DNA of 64,000 nt from Manis javanica (lineage: Eukaryota; Chordata; Mammalia; Pholidota; Manidae). The position numbers and the translations under genes are program-made. Under the pieces are notes generated by a model. The model searched no databases and was not told where the DNA came from. It saw nothing but the letters and a program-made list of their open reading frames with translations. How positions within the stretch are numbered: the first letter of the stretch is position 1; the number at the start of each line of letters is the position of its first letter. Shown piece after piece: positions 24,845-38,484 of the stretch. The stretch covers positions 4,727,001-4,791,000 of the forward strand of contig NC_133170.1 in assembly GCF_040802235.1 (NCBI RefSeq), written 5' to 3'.

Positions 24845-26990
24845 AAATTTTTTGTTTATTAGAGGCTGTAGGCTTGCGATTACCATAGCTCCCTGACTAT
24901 ATAACAGTCTATATTAAGTTGCTAATTGCTCTACTTCAAACAATCTAAATATGCTTTCTTCTTCTTCTTCTTCTTCCATACTTTTTGCATTGGATGTTGT
25001 AATCTGCACTTTTTCTGTATACCTTGACTAATTTTGTGTATAGTTGGTTTTATTAGTTAATTTTATAGTTGCTTGGTAAGTAATTGGTCCACTACCTTTA
25101 CTGGTGGGTTTATTTTCACTGGTGAAAACTATTTAGGCTTAAGAACATATCCATCTACAGAAGTCCCTTTAACACATCCTGTAATGCTGGTTTAGCAGTT
25201 ATGAATTCCTTCAGCCTTCGTTTATCTGGGAAATGTTTTATTTCCTTCATGTTTGAATGTCAGTCTTGCTGAGTAGAGGATTATTGGTTTAAAGTCCTTC
25301 TGTTTCAGTACATTAACAATTTCATGTCACTCCCTTCTGGTCTGTAAGGTTTCTGCTGAGAAGTCTGCTGATAGCCTGATAGGGTTTCCCTTATACCTAA
25401 TCTTTTTTCTCTCTCTTGGCTGCTTTCAATACTCTCTCCTTACCCTTAATCATTGTCATTTTAATTATTATGTCTTGGTGTTGTCTTCCTAGGGTCTTAT
25501 TAGGGGCTCTGTGTGCTTCTATGACTGGAACATTATTTCCTTCCCAGATTGAGCAAGTTTTCAACAATTATTTCCTCAAAGATACTTTCTATCCCTTTTT
25601 TGTCTTCTTCTGGCACCCCTAGTATGCCAATAGTTTGATTTGGAGTTTTCACACAGCTCTTATCATTCTTTCATTTCTAGAGATTCTTTTTCTTCAGCTT
25701 CATTGTGCTCCTGTTCTCTGATTGCTGCAAGTGGAGGAGACAATGAGATGGAAATCTGTTACTCATTCCCACCATTGTATATTTCATTTCAGTTACTGTA
25801 TTCTTCAGCTCTGAGTGGCTCTTTTCCAGCTTTTCTATCTGTTGAAGTCCTTCCTGAGATCTTCAATACTTTTCCACAGATCAGTGAGCATATTTATGAC
25901 TGTTACTTTGAAGTCTTATCAAGGATATTGCGGAGCTGTTTCATTTAGCCCTCTTTCTGGTGTCGTATCCTGTAGTTTTGTTTGGAACAATATTCCTCTG
26001 CCTCCTTTGAATTAGATGTATCTGCTATGCTTCCTCGTCTAGAGAGTAATGGCTTTATGAAGAAGTCCTGTGGTGCCCAGAAGCTCAAGACTCTTTCCTC
26101 CCCAGTGCCTGGTTCTCCTTTGCAGTGGAGCCCCAGTTGCTGTTGCTGAGCAATGAGTAGGGCCGAAAGGTGGCCCACCTCAGTCTGCTGCAGCCAGCCC
26201 TATGTGATCAGAGCAGTGGTATTCTGCAGCGATTGTGTGCAGGGCACTCTCTGCCTGCTGTACATCAAAGGCAGCAGGGCTCATGACACCAGACAAGGCG
26301 TCCCATAAGGTGGAAGGAGTATTCGGACCTACCTTCTGCAGGCACCTCTCTAACTGGGCTGAGACAGGGCTAGAAAAGCCTCCCTCCACCTGCCAGGCAG
26401 CAAAGTCTGACTCTACTGGGCAGAGTAGGCTGGTGCACTGGTGGTGGCTCAGAGAAGCATCTCTTAGCTGAGCCACCAGCAAGGGGGATGGAACATTTGG
26501 GGCTCCCAAGAGTGCCCTACCTGTTGGGCTGGGGAAGCATCGTCCTTCTTTCCTTTCTCCTGCAGAGACCTCCGTCCAGCCCTTTCCCTTCTGGCACCCT
26601 TCCCTCTGCTGCTTCTGTATTGGATCTCTGGGGGCCTGGCAGAGCATGCCTGTCCTCCACAAGCAGTTGGACTCTCAGCCTCCCTGGTGTCCAGTCCTGC
26701 TAATCACCAGAACCCATGCAGTATGGACTCATGTTCCTAGAGATCTCCAGGGCCAGGTGTGCAGAGTCCCTAAGTGCCTATCGCCTCCCTGCTTTGTTCC
26801 TCTTCCTCCAACCTTTGAGGCGGGATGGGTCCACTTGAAGGCAGCTCTGCCACTTACCCTTCTCTGTGTGGGCTTCTCATCTTCCCCAGGTGCAGGTGGT
26901 CTGGTCATGTTCAGGTTTAGTTGTACCTGCTTCATTGGCATGCATACGTGGGAGGACTCCGCCCTGCATGCCTACCCTGCCATCTTCTAA
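24845..26990 (-). mobile_element. Older L1, right part (ORF1 and 5' UTR)
   Basis: It resumes the older L1 after the inserted element. The 24845-25960 part parallels 22740-23820 (inter-ORF region and ORF1), and 26000-26990 parallels 23860-24830 (GC-rich 5' UTR), ending at CATCTTCTAAATTC. Two diverged but collinear copies of the same 5' end thus lie side by side. The internal (TTC)n run at 24957-24977 is part of the element. Long open frames in the 5' UTR (for example 26180-26662 minus) are not coding. Confidence 0.82.
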
Positions 26991-26999
26991 ATTCAAGTC

Positions 27000-28990
27000 C
27001 CAGAAATATTTATTGTCTTAGAAAGGAAATACACTGGCATTCTTAAAATGGATGTATATTTAGTATATTTACCTTCAACCCACTTGGCAATTAAATTTTT
27101 TTTCCATAAATTCATAAACTTATCTGACACCATAAATATTTGCACATATTTGCTGATTTTTGAGAATGCTTAACTATTTGAGGACACAGACTAACATTCT
27201 GAGAAAGCATTTTTTATAGAAAGTCATAGACTGAATAATAAAAAGTCTACACGGTAAGACTTTTGATAGCAGAGCTCCTCTTGAATTTCTGCTGCCAGAA
27301 AAACATGAGACAATAGAAATAAAATGTAAAGAGGGCACAGCTAGCCTTCCTGCAAGAACAGCTCGTTAGCAGCTTTTGGTTTTCCATTAAGCCAAGCTTC
27401 TATCATGCTCTGGTCCACTAGGTCCACTCTCAGTAGCAGTAGAACAGTATTTCAGTTCAGGTTAAGTTTTTTACCTGTTTTTTTACCTATATTTTAATAC
27501 ATGTTACTGATTTAAAAATATATTTCTCTGGAAATATTCATGTCTTATATTGTTTCAAAGACCTTACATTTTTATTCTTTCCTAAACTATACTGCTCAGA
27601 CAGGTCTGCCATGGACCCCATTCTGTAATGTTTATTACTAAATACTGCCATTAAAAGGTTACCAGTGTACCATTTTATATATAGCATATTTTGAGTACAT
27701 TCTTTGGAGAGCATTACATCAAAGTTTCTGTGTTGAGGTACTGAAACTCATCAAACATGGTCTTTGATTTCCTCATTTTGAATAATTCAATTCATCTTCT
27801 TTCCTTCAAAATAAAGCTGAGGAATATCTGCAGTGCTGACTGCTCATTTTAGACATGTGTCTCATTTCCATTCTAAGGGAGAACAATGAAGAAAATTGAG
27901 TTCCCAGGGGACTTGCCCTTGCCTGGAGCCACTGCTTCCTGGGTTAAGCACAGGTCTCACAGGTAGAGGCTGGTTAGGCAGTTGCCTGCTTCAGATTCCT
28001 CAGAATTTTTAAAAGGGATTCTCTCTCAACAGAATTTCCCTGATTCTATTTGGCTTCAGGAATCTGGGTCGCTATGCCTCTTCCTAACCCGCCTAATTGT
28101 CTTTCACTGTAGGAGGGTCGCCCTGACGGATAGGATTTATTACTCTTACTCATGCCACTGTTTTGAACTTGTGAAATAGGATGTTTTCTCAATATCGTAT
28201 TTTACAAAAATTGTGGAGTTTTTCTTCAAAATTCCATTTCTGTCACTGTTTCCACAATCTTGCTTATCTACAATCAGATCACAGGACTTCATCTCCTTTC
28301 ATTTTTTCCTAAGACTCACACATTCTCCAAGAGCTAGTCTGTCACCATCCCCTTTTTTGTGCCATCATTCCCCATTTATTAGTCATCCTTATCTTATTCT
28401 TAATAGTGACTCCCTGGTCATTTAGTGGAATCAAATACTACCATCCAAAGTTCTATTAGGCATAAAATATGCGTTATTTCTACAGTTTGGACAGCCAAGA
28501 TAATTTAAGAAAACTGCCTGAGGATTCAGCCTGGGTCATTATGTGACTTTTCAGATCTGCACTGTCACCAGAGCCATGGTGCCTGCCTCTCACCGTGACA
28601 CTCAGTCATGCATCCAGGGCCATCTAATATTACTTTCTGGTTATTTGGCATAAAGGAGCCCTGTATTGTAAACTGAGTTATATGGCTCTGATGACTTGAT
28701 CTAACATCTCACAATTTACCTGTTTCCCTTCTATTTCCTCATAGCTCCTCATTCCACAGAGCAGATTCTCTTGTGCGGCCAGTTCAGCAGCACTTTCCCT
28801 CCACAGCTTTCCTTGAGCCTTCCCAAGACATGTTTCTGTGGACAGTCCTGAAATGGCTCACCCATTCTGTAATGATTCAGCAGAACCAAGAAAGGTTATT
28901 CCATTCTTTAAATGCTATGCTATTTAAAGATTGACTTTCAATATGTTTTTATGTTGTCTAGCTTAGCCCTTTATTTCAGATCTCCTTACC
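27000..28990 (+). other. SLC2A13 intron, no repeat or gene recognised
   Basis: AT-rich single-copy sequence. The short frames at 27982-28179 and 28213-28425 have no recognisable similarity and no splice context. Confidence 0.4.
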
Positions 28991-29019
28991 CAATGTATTA
29001 GATCTGGCAGACACCTGGA

Positions 29020-29135
29020 CCATGATCATTTCCAGACCCTCCAAAGTGTCAGGCACCAGACTAGGCACTGGGGACCCAAAGACAAGCCACAGATAGGCTC
29101 CGCCCTCAGGGAGACCTCTTTTGCTACTGAAACAG
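29020..29135 (-). mobile_element. L2 fragment
   Basis: AAAGTGTCAGGCACCAGACT, AGGCACTGGGGACCCAAAGA and CTCCGCCCTCAGGGAGACC follow the reverse complement of the L2 3' end. Confidence 0.65.
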
Positions 29136-29214
29136 ATGAGGTCTCCCTCTGAAACAGCTCATAAGCATTTCTCCTATACTTGCTCCTGATCTAGGGTGTA
29201 AGATGTACAGAATT

Positions 29215-29375
29215 ATAAACCTAAGCCATAAACTTAGATAAGAGCTGAAAAAGCATCTTGTTTTACTTAGTGAGGCAACTGAGGCCCAGAGAAGAGTTTA
29301 AATGACTATCTAGAAGTCACAGAGCAAGATTTACACCCAGATCTTAGAACTTTGGTGATCTGGTATCCATTCTGC
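29215..29375 (+). repeat. MIR SINE
   Basis: TTTACTTAGTGAGGCAACTG, AGGCCCAGAGAAGAGTTTAA and AAGTCACAGAGCAAGATTTA follow the MIR core (gaggaaactgaggcacagag...ggtcacacagc) in sense orientation. Confidence 0.8.
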
Positions 29376-29599
29376 AGCCATTTGTCACCCTCCTTCCCCA
29401 TCTCACATATAGGACAGTCTGGAATGAAGGCCTAAAATTAAGCAGGACTCCATTATAGTTGAGTTCTTATGATTAAATCGGGAATTAGGAAAGGCCATCT
29501 TGGAAATATGTGGAGAATACACGCAAATCACTTACTTGTAGATCTCATCTCATCCAGGTAGTATTTATGCCTTTGTAGTTGGGCTTCACTGACGTGCCA

Positions 29600-29770
29600 C
29601 AGTCTTACAGCAAAACAAAATTCTCTCACCTCATGGAGATGACATCCTAGTGGGAGAAAAGAAATTAGAAAGCTTGCTAGTTTGTCAAATGGTGATGAGT
29701 GCTATGGGCCAAAAAATGGAATATCGCGGTCTAGAAGAAAGCAAGGAGACTGTCGGTGGGGCAGATGAGA
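29600..29770 (-). mobile_element. L2 fragment
   Basis: CTCATGGAGATGACATCCTA, GTGGGAGAAAAGAAATTAGA and GGTGATGAGTGCTATGGGCC are the reverse complement of the L2 body just inside its 3' end. It probably belongs with the piece at 29020, with a MIR and other sequence between them. Confidence 0.65.
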
Positions 29771-30255
29771 GGTGATGGCCCTTCGACCACAGACATCCCT
29801 GCAAAGGCAGGTAGCGCTCATCTGCAGACTACATTTTGAAGGTCAAAAACAGACTGGATATTGGGTAGGAGAGTAAATGTCAAGGTTTCTCAGACTTTGG
29901 GCATGGAAGACTGGAAAGATGACCATGGACTCCACTGAGTCATGAATTTTGCAAGGTGGTCACTGTATTTGGCTCTATAAATACTAGATAAATGAGAAAA
30001 AAATTCTCCCTCGAAGTGCCTTGTCCAGGAGACAAGACAAACATATGAACATAATTATCACCCTTCTTGGTTATCACGCTAGAGGGCCTCAGCAGTAGTG
30101 CTGTGAGGGCAGTTACCTAGCCAGGCACGTAAGGGAAGACTGCCAAGCAGGAGGTGCACCTGGGCCCAGTCTGTGGTTCTTGGTTTGGCATCACTATGGG
30201 CTGATTTTAGAAGGACACATTGTATTATATTCACAGATTTAGAACAACTAATTAA

Positions 30256-30600
<345 letters not shown>

Positions 30601-33600
30601 TTTCCAGCTGCCTAGTGACTTAACAGACTTGAGGGAGAAAAGCAGCAATTGGTGACCTCACTGCCCTGCTTCTAATCTTGTTCTTTCCCGTCTAGGTTTG
30701 AATGACAGCATATCCTAGAGTATTTGGTTAGAAGGAAGATGCAACCATGATGACTTTCTTTCACAAGCAGAAATGTAAAAGAAAATATTTAGAGGAATTT
30801 TAATAGTTATTGAACAAATGCTGTGTAATTCCTTCCTGAGATATTGTATCCAGTGACTTCAGTGGTTTCCTTCTTTGCTAAGACCACATAATAATCATTA
30901 GTGGCAACAGTGTCAGTGCTAATGCAGCTGAGTCACACAGGTATACAAAGAGGATCTGGGATACGGTCCAAGGATGTTTTCCATAAAAACATGGCCTGCT
31001 GGCCCTAAATTTCCCTAAGGACAAGTAGCTTACCTGTGATCACTTGTTCGAAAGTAAATTTCATTTAAGCTTTCATAAAAAAATTCAGAAGTGCCTCCTA
31101 CAAGGGGCGCGGTCATCCTTACCTCCTTTTGGTTCTGTTTTGGTTTCTCTCCAGTTCAGGCCTTGAGAGAGTTCTTCAGAAACTGACTCTGCACAGGACC
31201 TTTTGAATGTGATGAAAAGCAGGTCTGTTAAAGAGTTTATTTTCATACATAATTTTTGTATAGATAAGCTATCAAGTTTTGATAAGAAAGAAAAGATTTT
31301 TATGGATGCCTGGTTGAGTTAGGATACAACTGTCAACCCAAAATAGCACCAGTTCTTCAACTCTATTTCAGGGTCAGTTTTTGTTCATGCCAACATCACC
31401 TGATACTCACCACGCGTCAACTCCAGAGTCGCATCCGTGCCTTCACTTGTGTTATACTAATAGCTGCCAGCAGACTATTTTTCCCTTTCATGTATTAAAT
31501 AATGGGACTTGGTTCCCTTAGGAGAAGTTAAGAAATTGTCACATTATATCACTTAATAGTACTTGTCTTTTTTTTTTAATCTAAGAGGATAAACTTGTTT
31601 TTATTTTGCACACCCTTTTCCCTCACAATTTAACAACAAAAAAAAATAAGACAGATTTTTCTGTGAGTGTTCCCTTTTACTCACGGCTAGCTTGGAATTT
31701 TTTCTTTCTGGCTTGGAGATATGTATAATAATCCAGAAATTGAGATTTTTCTATTGGAACAGATTAATGCTTCTACTATAGCACATGTCTTTAAGAAATG
31801 TTTACTTACATTTCTACAAAGTTATGCTCATTCATCAATGAACTCTAATTTTTGCTCTTATATTAAGAACTATATAATATGTACAAAATTACTTGCTAGT
31901 TCCAGTGAAAATATGAATGAATCTTCTGTGGCCAGTTAGGAACACATAAGACTGGTGCATTTTAACATGCCTCTAATTATCTAATAAGGCACTTTTGGGG
32001 GTAAAATGTGGCTTAGATAAGAGAACAAGAAGACATCAAAGAGACTGGCAGAAACACTGAATTTAAAGTCTGGCTTGTTCCTACACAGTTGTCAGCGCTG
32101 AAAGCACAGCCAAGAAGGTTCATTCTCTTAGTCACTTGGGTATTTTATGTGCTTAAACAGTCACTTTACTGGCCTAAAAATCCTTCAGCCAAAATAGTTT
32201 TCTCCCTTTCGATCACTGCATATTACAAAAATCTAGAGTTCTTTTTCCCTAGAATTAGGTGCTTTGACAATTGGTTTCTAAGGGGACATTTATTGATTTT
32301 TCCCCAGAAAAGCAGATGTGATTTAATAGAGAAAATTATTATCTATTGTTATTTATCCTGTAAGAAATTTCTTATCTGTGTAATGTGAGAGGAGTAAACT
32401 GAGAAGTGGGAAATGAGCTATTATGTGGTCAAGTCAGAATATAAGGGGGAGAAAAAGTACATAGACCAATAAAGTGCCGTCTTTGAAAATTTATTTTTCT
32501 GATTTATCCAGATAATTGTTTTTATTGTATATATAGCCTTAACTATATGCTTACCTACTCAGCTGGGCTGAATGCACAGTAACTTTATTAAAGGAGCAAC
32601 TGGGCTAACATAAGTAAGTGGTGTTTTAACTTGGTATTTACAAATGCACATAATAAAGGGAATTTTAGCCACAGTTCTCCTCCCCTATTCCTCTGAACCC
32701 CTTCTTTAAAGGATTATTTGTTATATGTGTATATGTATATATACACATAGTGATAAAGATAATCCATATCTTTGAAGTACAGGACAGAGAGGTGCAGTAT
32801 GAGATTTATAATTTTTTTGAAACTACTTAAAAAGAAAACTTGTACAATTAGGGTATTATTTTTAGATTCAGTAAAAGTATTTATAGTATCTTAAATTTTG
32901 AATTTTGAGGGTGTTTTTATATCATGCACCATTTAGGTTCTCAACACTTCTGGCTACCACTATCACCTTGAAAACATTCCATTTGAAATAGAAATATACA
33001 TTGTACAGGACAATTTATATATGGTATGATCTGACTTACCATATTCAAATAGATTAAGCATCATGCTTTTAACTGAAATTACAGGCTTCCTTCCAAACAT
33101 GCTGCAAATTCAACAGAGGTATGTTTTGGGAAAACATGGAGGAGGTGGTTGTAACCCCTATTCAGGCTTACTTAACATGATGGCTGATGAGATCTCATAA
33201 CATTTCATCTGAACACATAATGGCTGAATATGATGTCAGGTAAGTTTTAAAGTTTTGGTATTAATATTTCTCTTCAGTAAACATTCCTACTAATTTTGAT
33301 TGTTGTACCTTAGTAATTACCCAAAACATGATTTCAATGTGTATGTGAAAGATCTAAATTCTGTTCCCAGCCATGTGCAGTAATTAGTTCCCTGGTGAAA
33401 AATGCTGACAGTAATGCTGTCAAGTGCTTTTTCATAATTTTAAGTTATTTGCTGTAAAATGGGAAATCTAGAAAAGTGAACAGGAAGAATATGTAAGTTA
33501 ACAACTTACCCTTTTGCACCAGAAGGTAAGACTGAGATACGTATAATAATCCATAGATCCTGGGGGGAGGAAGAAAGTCTCATAATTCAGTGACACTAAC

Positions 33601-34980
33601 ATAGCTTATAAATACTGTAATGCATGAGGACAGTGGTAAGATTGTTTTATTGTAATCTTTTTTTTTTTGACCATACTCCTAGTTATAAAATCTCAAATTA
33701 TACTAAGCACCTAACTAGTATTTATATAGTTGTTATGACAAATTTTCAATTACCAAATTCGACCTTTTCACTAACTACAAATAAAAGATTGATATGCCAG
33801 GCCAGGAGCAGAGAATTTGTAACATGCACTTTATAGCAAATCGTGGATAAAACTTAAGCTCATATGTACCCGCTGCCTATAAAAAGACTCAGAGTTGTTC
33901 TCTGGATTAACATCCTGCTTTCTGTCAGTCTATCAGTTTTCTTACCCTCGTGTACAGCACCGGCAAGCTGACTTCATGACGTGGTTGAGGCCGGAGCAGC
34001 ATGTCAGTTATCAGTACATTCAGTTCTGCTGGGTGAGCGATATTGCTGTTTTTTAGAAATAGCAATCATTTTTATTTTTTAAAATGTCAAACTCTCTTGT
34101 ATATTTAGAGAGGAAATTTTTGTGTGCCAATAATAATCAAAGACATATTCTGCAGGAGTGTTAATGGTGTCCACAAGTACAGGACAGAATTTTATTATAA
34201 TTTGCTTGTGAATGTAAAACAGTGTAATTTCTATAAATCTTTGTGTGTATAAAAGAGTCTGTTGCACTTAGGTGATACGGTCTACAGAATGTTAAATACC
34301 TACCTTCATTTAGCAGTAATACTCAGATTTTTATTTTACATTGTTCATGTGTTTGCTTTTGTTAATAAAAACGAGGAAAAGAAATGCATCTTACAAGAAC
34401 TTAACATTAAAAACTGATACTTGATAAAGTTTTTACATTTTAGCAAATTAAAATCATTCCAATTCATTTGAAGGTTTAAAAAGAAGAGACTTTAGCCAAA
34501 GCAAAAATTTATATTCTCCATGTTCAAACTGGTTCCTAGTAGCTTTTGGAATATATCTCATTTGATGTTTTATCTTTTATTTATAATAAATGTTCAAATT
34601 TCTACATAGAATCTGTAATGTACATCTAGATTAAATCACAGTTTTATGCTTTTAAAATATATGTATTTCAAAATGTACATTTTGAGTGCATGTTACATAG
34701 TGTTTAATATTTCACACATCTTGGTAAATTCAATATTTATTCCCACATGTGATATATGGAATATCTCTTAAAATTATGAATATGTATCAAAGTCATTCTA
34801 GCCTATAGCTATATTAAAAGTATTGTATATTTTATGGAGATTAAGTGATGTATATGTAAATGTTTTTTAAGTTATTTTACTGAAGTTCAATATTTACATA
34901 AAATTTGAATCTTTTTTTAAAGTGTCAGTGCCAGAACTGTAAATAAAAATAATCAAATAAAAGTTAAGACAGTTCATTAC
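30601..34980 (+). other. SLC2A13: SLC2A13 3' untranslated region
   Basis: About 4.4 kb of AT-rich sequence follows the stop codon without recognisable L1, L2 or MIR copies, in contrast to the DNA on both sides. It ends at a tandem pair of canonical polyadenylation signals. The length is in line with the several-kilobase 3' UTR known for mammalian SLC2A13 mRNAs. Small open frames here (for example 31721-31939 and 33624-33836) look like chance. The 3' end is inferred from the signals only. Confidence 0.7.
34942..34961 (+). promoter_or_regulatory. SLC2A13: Tandem AATAAA polyadenylation signals of SLC2A13
   Basis: AATAAA occurs at 34942-34947 and again at 34956-34961, 14 bp apart. Both sit at the end of the repeat-poor 3' UTR and just before sequence of different character. 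Cleavage would be expected about 15-25 bp downstream, near 34975-34985. Confidence 0.6.
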
Positions 34981-34989
34981 TCAATCATC

Positions 34990-35645
34990 TCTTTCACACT
35001 TCGTATTGTCTCTAATTCTCTTCCTTGGATTTTGGGATCTAAGATTATTAAATCTATTCACTTGAATTTTACTTCTTTCTTTTGATGTTGAGTAAACTCA
35101 ACTATCTTTAAAAAGCGTTTCATAATACCTAATAGTATTTTGAGGGTCCTGAGCACCTCTTTCGCCGTGTTATATTCACTATCTCTGGTTGTTGTGAGAA
35201 CCTGACATTGATAGGACCCATTACATGGGGCTGGCATAATTCTGACTGTTGCTTTGTAAATGAAAGTAATATACCTGCTGGATGACCAGTGGACAGTTCG
35301 TTCCTTCTGGAACTCTGTTGTTCTCCATCGCCATTCGGCCCCAACTAAATTTAGCAAGCAGCCACTAGACACACCTCCAGTTAGGGTGGGCCACCCCAGT
35401 CCAACTGCAGAAATAGCCGGAGGGCCTGTGAAGACATTGGGTCCACTGTCACCCAAAGGCTTACAAGGGGATTACATCTTAACCAAAGATACTGATGTCA
35501 GCAGGTTAAGGCAAAAACAGGACAGCCAAAATTAGTCAAAACCACCCTTGAAAAATTCCACAAATTATGCAAAAAAGTGTCCATTTACCTGAAGAGTGCA
35601 CAAAATGGCCACTTACCCAAATAGCGCAGTCAGTATTAGTGGTCA
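34990..35645. other. Intergenic stretch with an unexplained open frame
   Basis: It lies just past the SLC2A13 polyadenylation site. A minus-strand frame of 132 codons (35456-35058) reads GDSGPNVFTGPP... and VLTTTRDSEYNTAKEVLRTL, but I recognise no family. Part of the minus strand near 35100-35170 resembles a MIR tail. A chance frame through old repeat sequence is the likely reading. Confidence 0.3.
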
Positions 35646-35649
35646 GTAA

Positions 35650-35780
35650 AGTCCTCATTTAATTGTCCAATCCTGTGAGATAAACATTATTGTCCTTTTA
35701 TGGATACTAAAACCTAAGTTCAGGACATTTTGGTGACTTGCCCAAGATCACACACTAGTGACACAAATTTTCTCTGCAGC
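35650..35780 (+). repeat. MIR SINE
   Basis: AAACATTATTGTCCTTTTAT, GGTGACTTGCCCAAGATCAC and ACACTAGTGACACAAATTTT match the MIR core in sense orientation. Confidence 0.75.
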
Positions 35781-36254
35781 GGCTATTCCAGCAATCTTCT
35801 TCTCTCAGTCCCCCCCCTGGAATGTCTTTTTGTCAGACCTACGCAGTAGGAGTATAAAAAGATATAGGTCAGAAACCTGGGTCTGCATAAAGAAAAGAAG
35901 ACTATCAGAGAAGAATGACTAAAGGGAAAATAAAAACTTCCATTTTTCTTACTCTTAATCTGTTGAACAGTTGGCAGTTTACTCAATGGATAGCTGACAT
36001 ACAAATGAAATGACTGGCAGTGACAGAGGCGCAGGAGAGAGGAAGTAGGTACCAGGGATGCGAGCTGCCTGTGAAGCAGCAGTGTTTGCGGACAGTGGAC
36101 CTGTATCAGCTGTACATGCACCTTGCAAACTCTAGGGCAGCCTCTAAAGAACGAAGAAGTACACTGAGAAAAGAGGGGGATGGAATCACATGCTCAGGTA
36201 AAAAGCACAAAAGGCAAAAAAAGAAAACAAAATTAAGAACAAGTCAACAAACAG

Positions 36255-36425
36255 AAAACTGACTGGATCTTAACTGTTCCCACCACAAAAAAGAAAGGAT
36301 TATGTGAGGTGACAGAGGTGTTAGCTAACAGTATGGTGGCACTAATATTGCAATATATAAATGTATCAAACCAACATGATTGTACACCTTAAATCCACAC
36401 AGAGCTATGCAGCAATTATCATTCC
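36255..36425 (+). mobile_element. Old L1 3' end
   Basis: TTATGTGAGGTGACAGAGGT, GTTAGCTAACAGTATGGTGG, AAATGTATCAAACCAACATG and TTGTACACCTTAAATCCAC follow the L1M 3' UTR in sense orientation. Confidence 0.75.
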
Positions 36426-36434
36426 CTAAGAATA

Positions 36435-36565
36435 AAGTTTCCTGGGCTACATCTGCAGGGATTTTGCTTCAGCGGGTCAGATGAGACCCGAAGATCTGCA
36501 TCTGAAACACACACACGTAGCGCCAACGCTGCTAGTCTGAGGACCACACCTTGAACCACTGTCCT
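36435..36565 (-). mobile_element. MER5-type DNA transposon (hAT) fragment
   Basis: GGGATTTTGCTTCAGCGGGT, AGATCTGCATCTGAAACACA, GCTGCTAGTCTGAGGACCAC and the terminus CTTGAACCACTG are the reverse complement of the MER5A/B consensus, including its terminal inverted repeat. It is a non-autonomous element with no coding capacity. Confidence 0.75.
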
Positions 36566-36569
36566 GACA

Positions 36570-38480
36570 ATCTGTTTTGTGAGTTCTGTATCCATTTGCC
36601 AGAAGTAAAGCATGTCAATACTTCTTTTCATATACAGAACTAACTTACTCTACATGCTGATCATCTGAAATTCGTTTTTTAAGTGCATGAATTACAGTTC
36701 AGGTTCCATTTCTGGTGCTGGTTCCCTGGAGGTTCCTGCTCTTGCCCTTCTGCTTAGGGAAGCTGTGATTATGTTCTCTGTGTCTCCAGTTTGGGGGCAG
36801 CAATTTGTCCTGTGACCTCCTGCTCATACGGAAGAGATGTTGATTTTCAGTTTGTTCAGCTTTTAACTTGTTATTGGGAAGAGTACAACTTCCAAGCTCC
36901 TCCCTTCATGCCAACTGGAAACCTAGTGAGCTTCCTCAGCTCTGTAGAATACACTTTTAAAAGCTCCAGCTGTGGGAGACATAAAACCTTTTATACACTT
37001 TATGGAGCTTTTTCATCCTAGGAGAAACTACTAGAATAGCAAAGTGGCCAGACACACTGAAGCCTTATCAGAGGTGTTCACAGGCAGGGAAGTCCCTTAG
37101 CTCCAAAACAGCTGTACCTTTTAGAAACCAAAAATAAATTACCTTTATTTTTGAGATTTAACGAGAAATTTCAGGTAACCTGAAGTGGCAGCAGAGAAGC
37201 CCTCAAACTGCTAGATGTGAAAGAGTTCATTTATCAACATACTTAAAAACAGACATAGGTAAAACTGGCAATTGCATGATCTTTTCCTCCCTCAAAAAAA
37301 GAAAAGGATGTTTATGGAGAGGAGCCTTATGTTTAAAAAAAAGCCGTCCAGCTGAGCACAAATCAGACACATTAATAGTCGCTGTACTGACATAACCCAA
37401 TTCCTGTGAAATGAATCACATAATCAAATTCTTCTATCCTCAGTAATACTGCTTCTCCTCAGCACAATGGAGATACCACATTCTCATTATAATCCTTAAT
37501 AAGATGATGACCAGGCTGGCTAAACCCACTGATAGGCTTGTATGTCCCCAGGATATGGTTAAGTCCTATGTAACCTATTTTTTTAAATGGAAGAATATGA
37601 CTAATAAGCTCAAGGTCCTTTGGAATAACAGAATGAGAGATTTAAAGGCATAGAAAATTAATTTTTGCAGGGGGAAATACAGAAGTTTTGAGAAGACCTG
37701 AAATCCTTTTTATAAATTAAAGATATGTTTAAGAATATAAAGGGGCACTTTTATTCATGAAACAACTACTCATGTTACATTAAATTTTAAAAGTGACTTA
37801 TTTAGACAACACAGATTGGGTTTCCTTGTATGTGGCTCTAATTTTATTATAAAAAGAATCATTGAATAGCTGAATTTTAAAGATTATCTCTTAGTTTGGG
37901 GGAAGCAAGAAAAAAGTAGAGAAGAGAAAAAAACAATGTTCTAAAAAAACCCACAGAAATTATATTTTCTGAGCAGATACAGTTGGACTCAGAATCTTTA
38001 TAACAAAATAACAAAACAAGACCCTCGAATGATTGCCTCCCGTGATTCACATGTCTGACCACAAATTATCCTTTCAAGTAAGTGATTCCAAGATGCACAC
38101 TGAAGAAAACCTTAATATCATCATTCATACTTAGCAAAGCGGAACCACCTAAACCAAAATGCACACACAAACAAAAAAGATGTTAAATAATTAATTAAAA
38201 TACATTGTTTCAGTGAAAACGGATACCTATTTCCTATTAATTCAATATAAAACTTTTTGGAAAGCAATATAATCAATGCATATTCTAAATTCTAACTTCA
38301 CTTTGGCCATAGGAAATACACCACAGGAAATAAAATTGACTTGCTAAAAAAAATCCAGAATTATGTATACTATAAAATGGTACTAAGTGCTTAGTAATGA
38401 AAACATTCTTTCCTACATGTACTTTCACTTACTGCCTATGCTATGCCTCCGCCAACTCTAAGGCATTTAAAAGACTTTGG
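36570..38480. other. Intergenic, AT-rich, nothing recognised
   Basis: I see no gene, RNA or assignable repeat. Short frames (36791-37021, 37877-38062) are unsupported. Confidence 0.35.
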
Positions 38481-38484
38481 TGAC

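Noticed and set aside
26180..26662. 160-codon minus-strand frame
   Set aside because: It lies in the 5' UTR of the older L1 and matches the non-coding part of the younger copy.
35058..35456. 132-codon minus-strand frame with protein-like composition
   Set aside because: I recognise no family, there is no splice or promoter context, and part of it resembles a MIR tail. A protein database search with the translation would decide. It is recorded only as unexplained.
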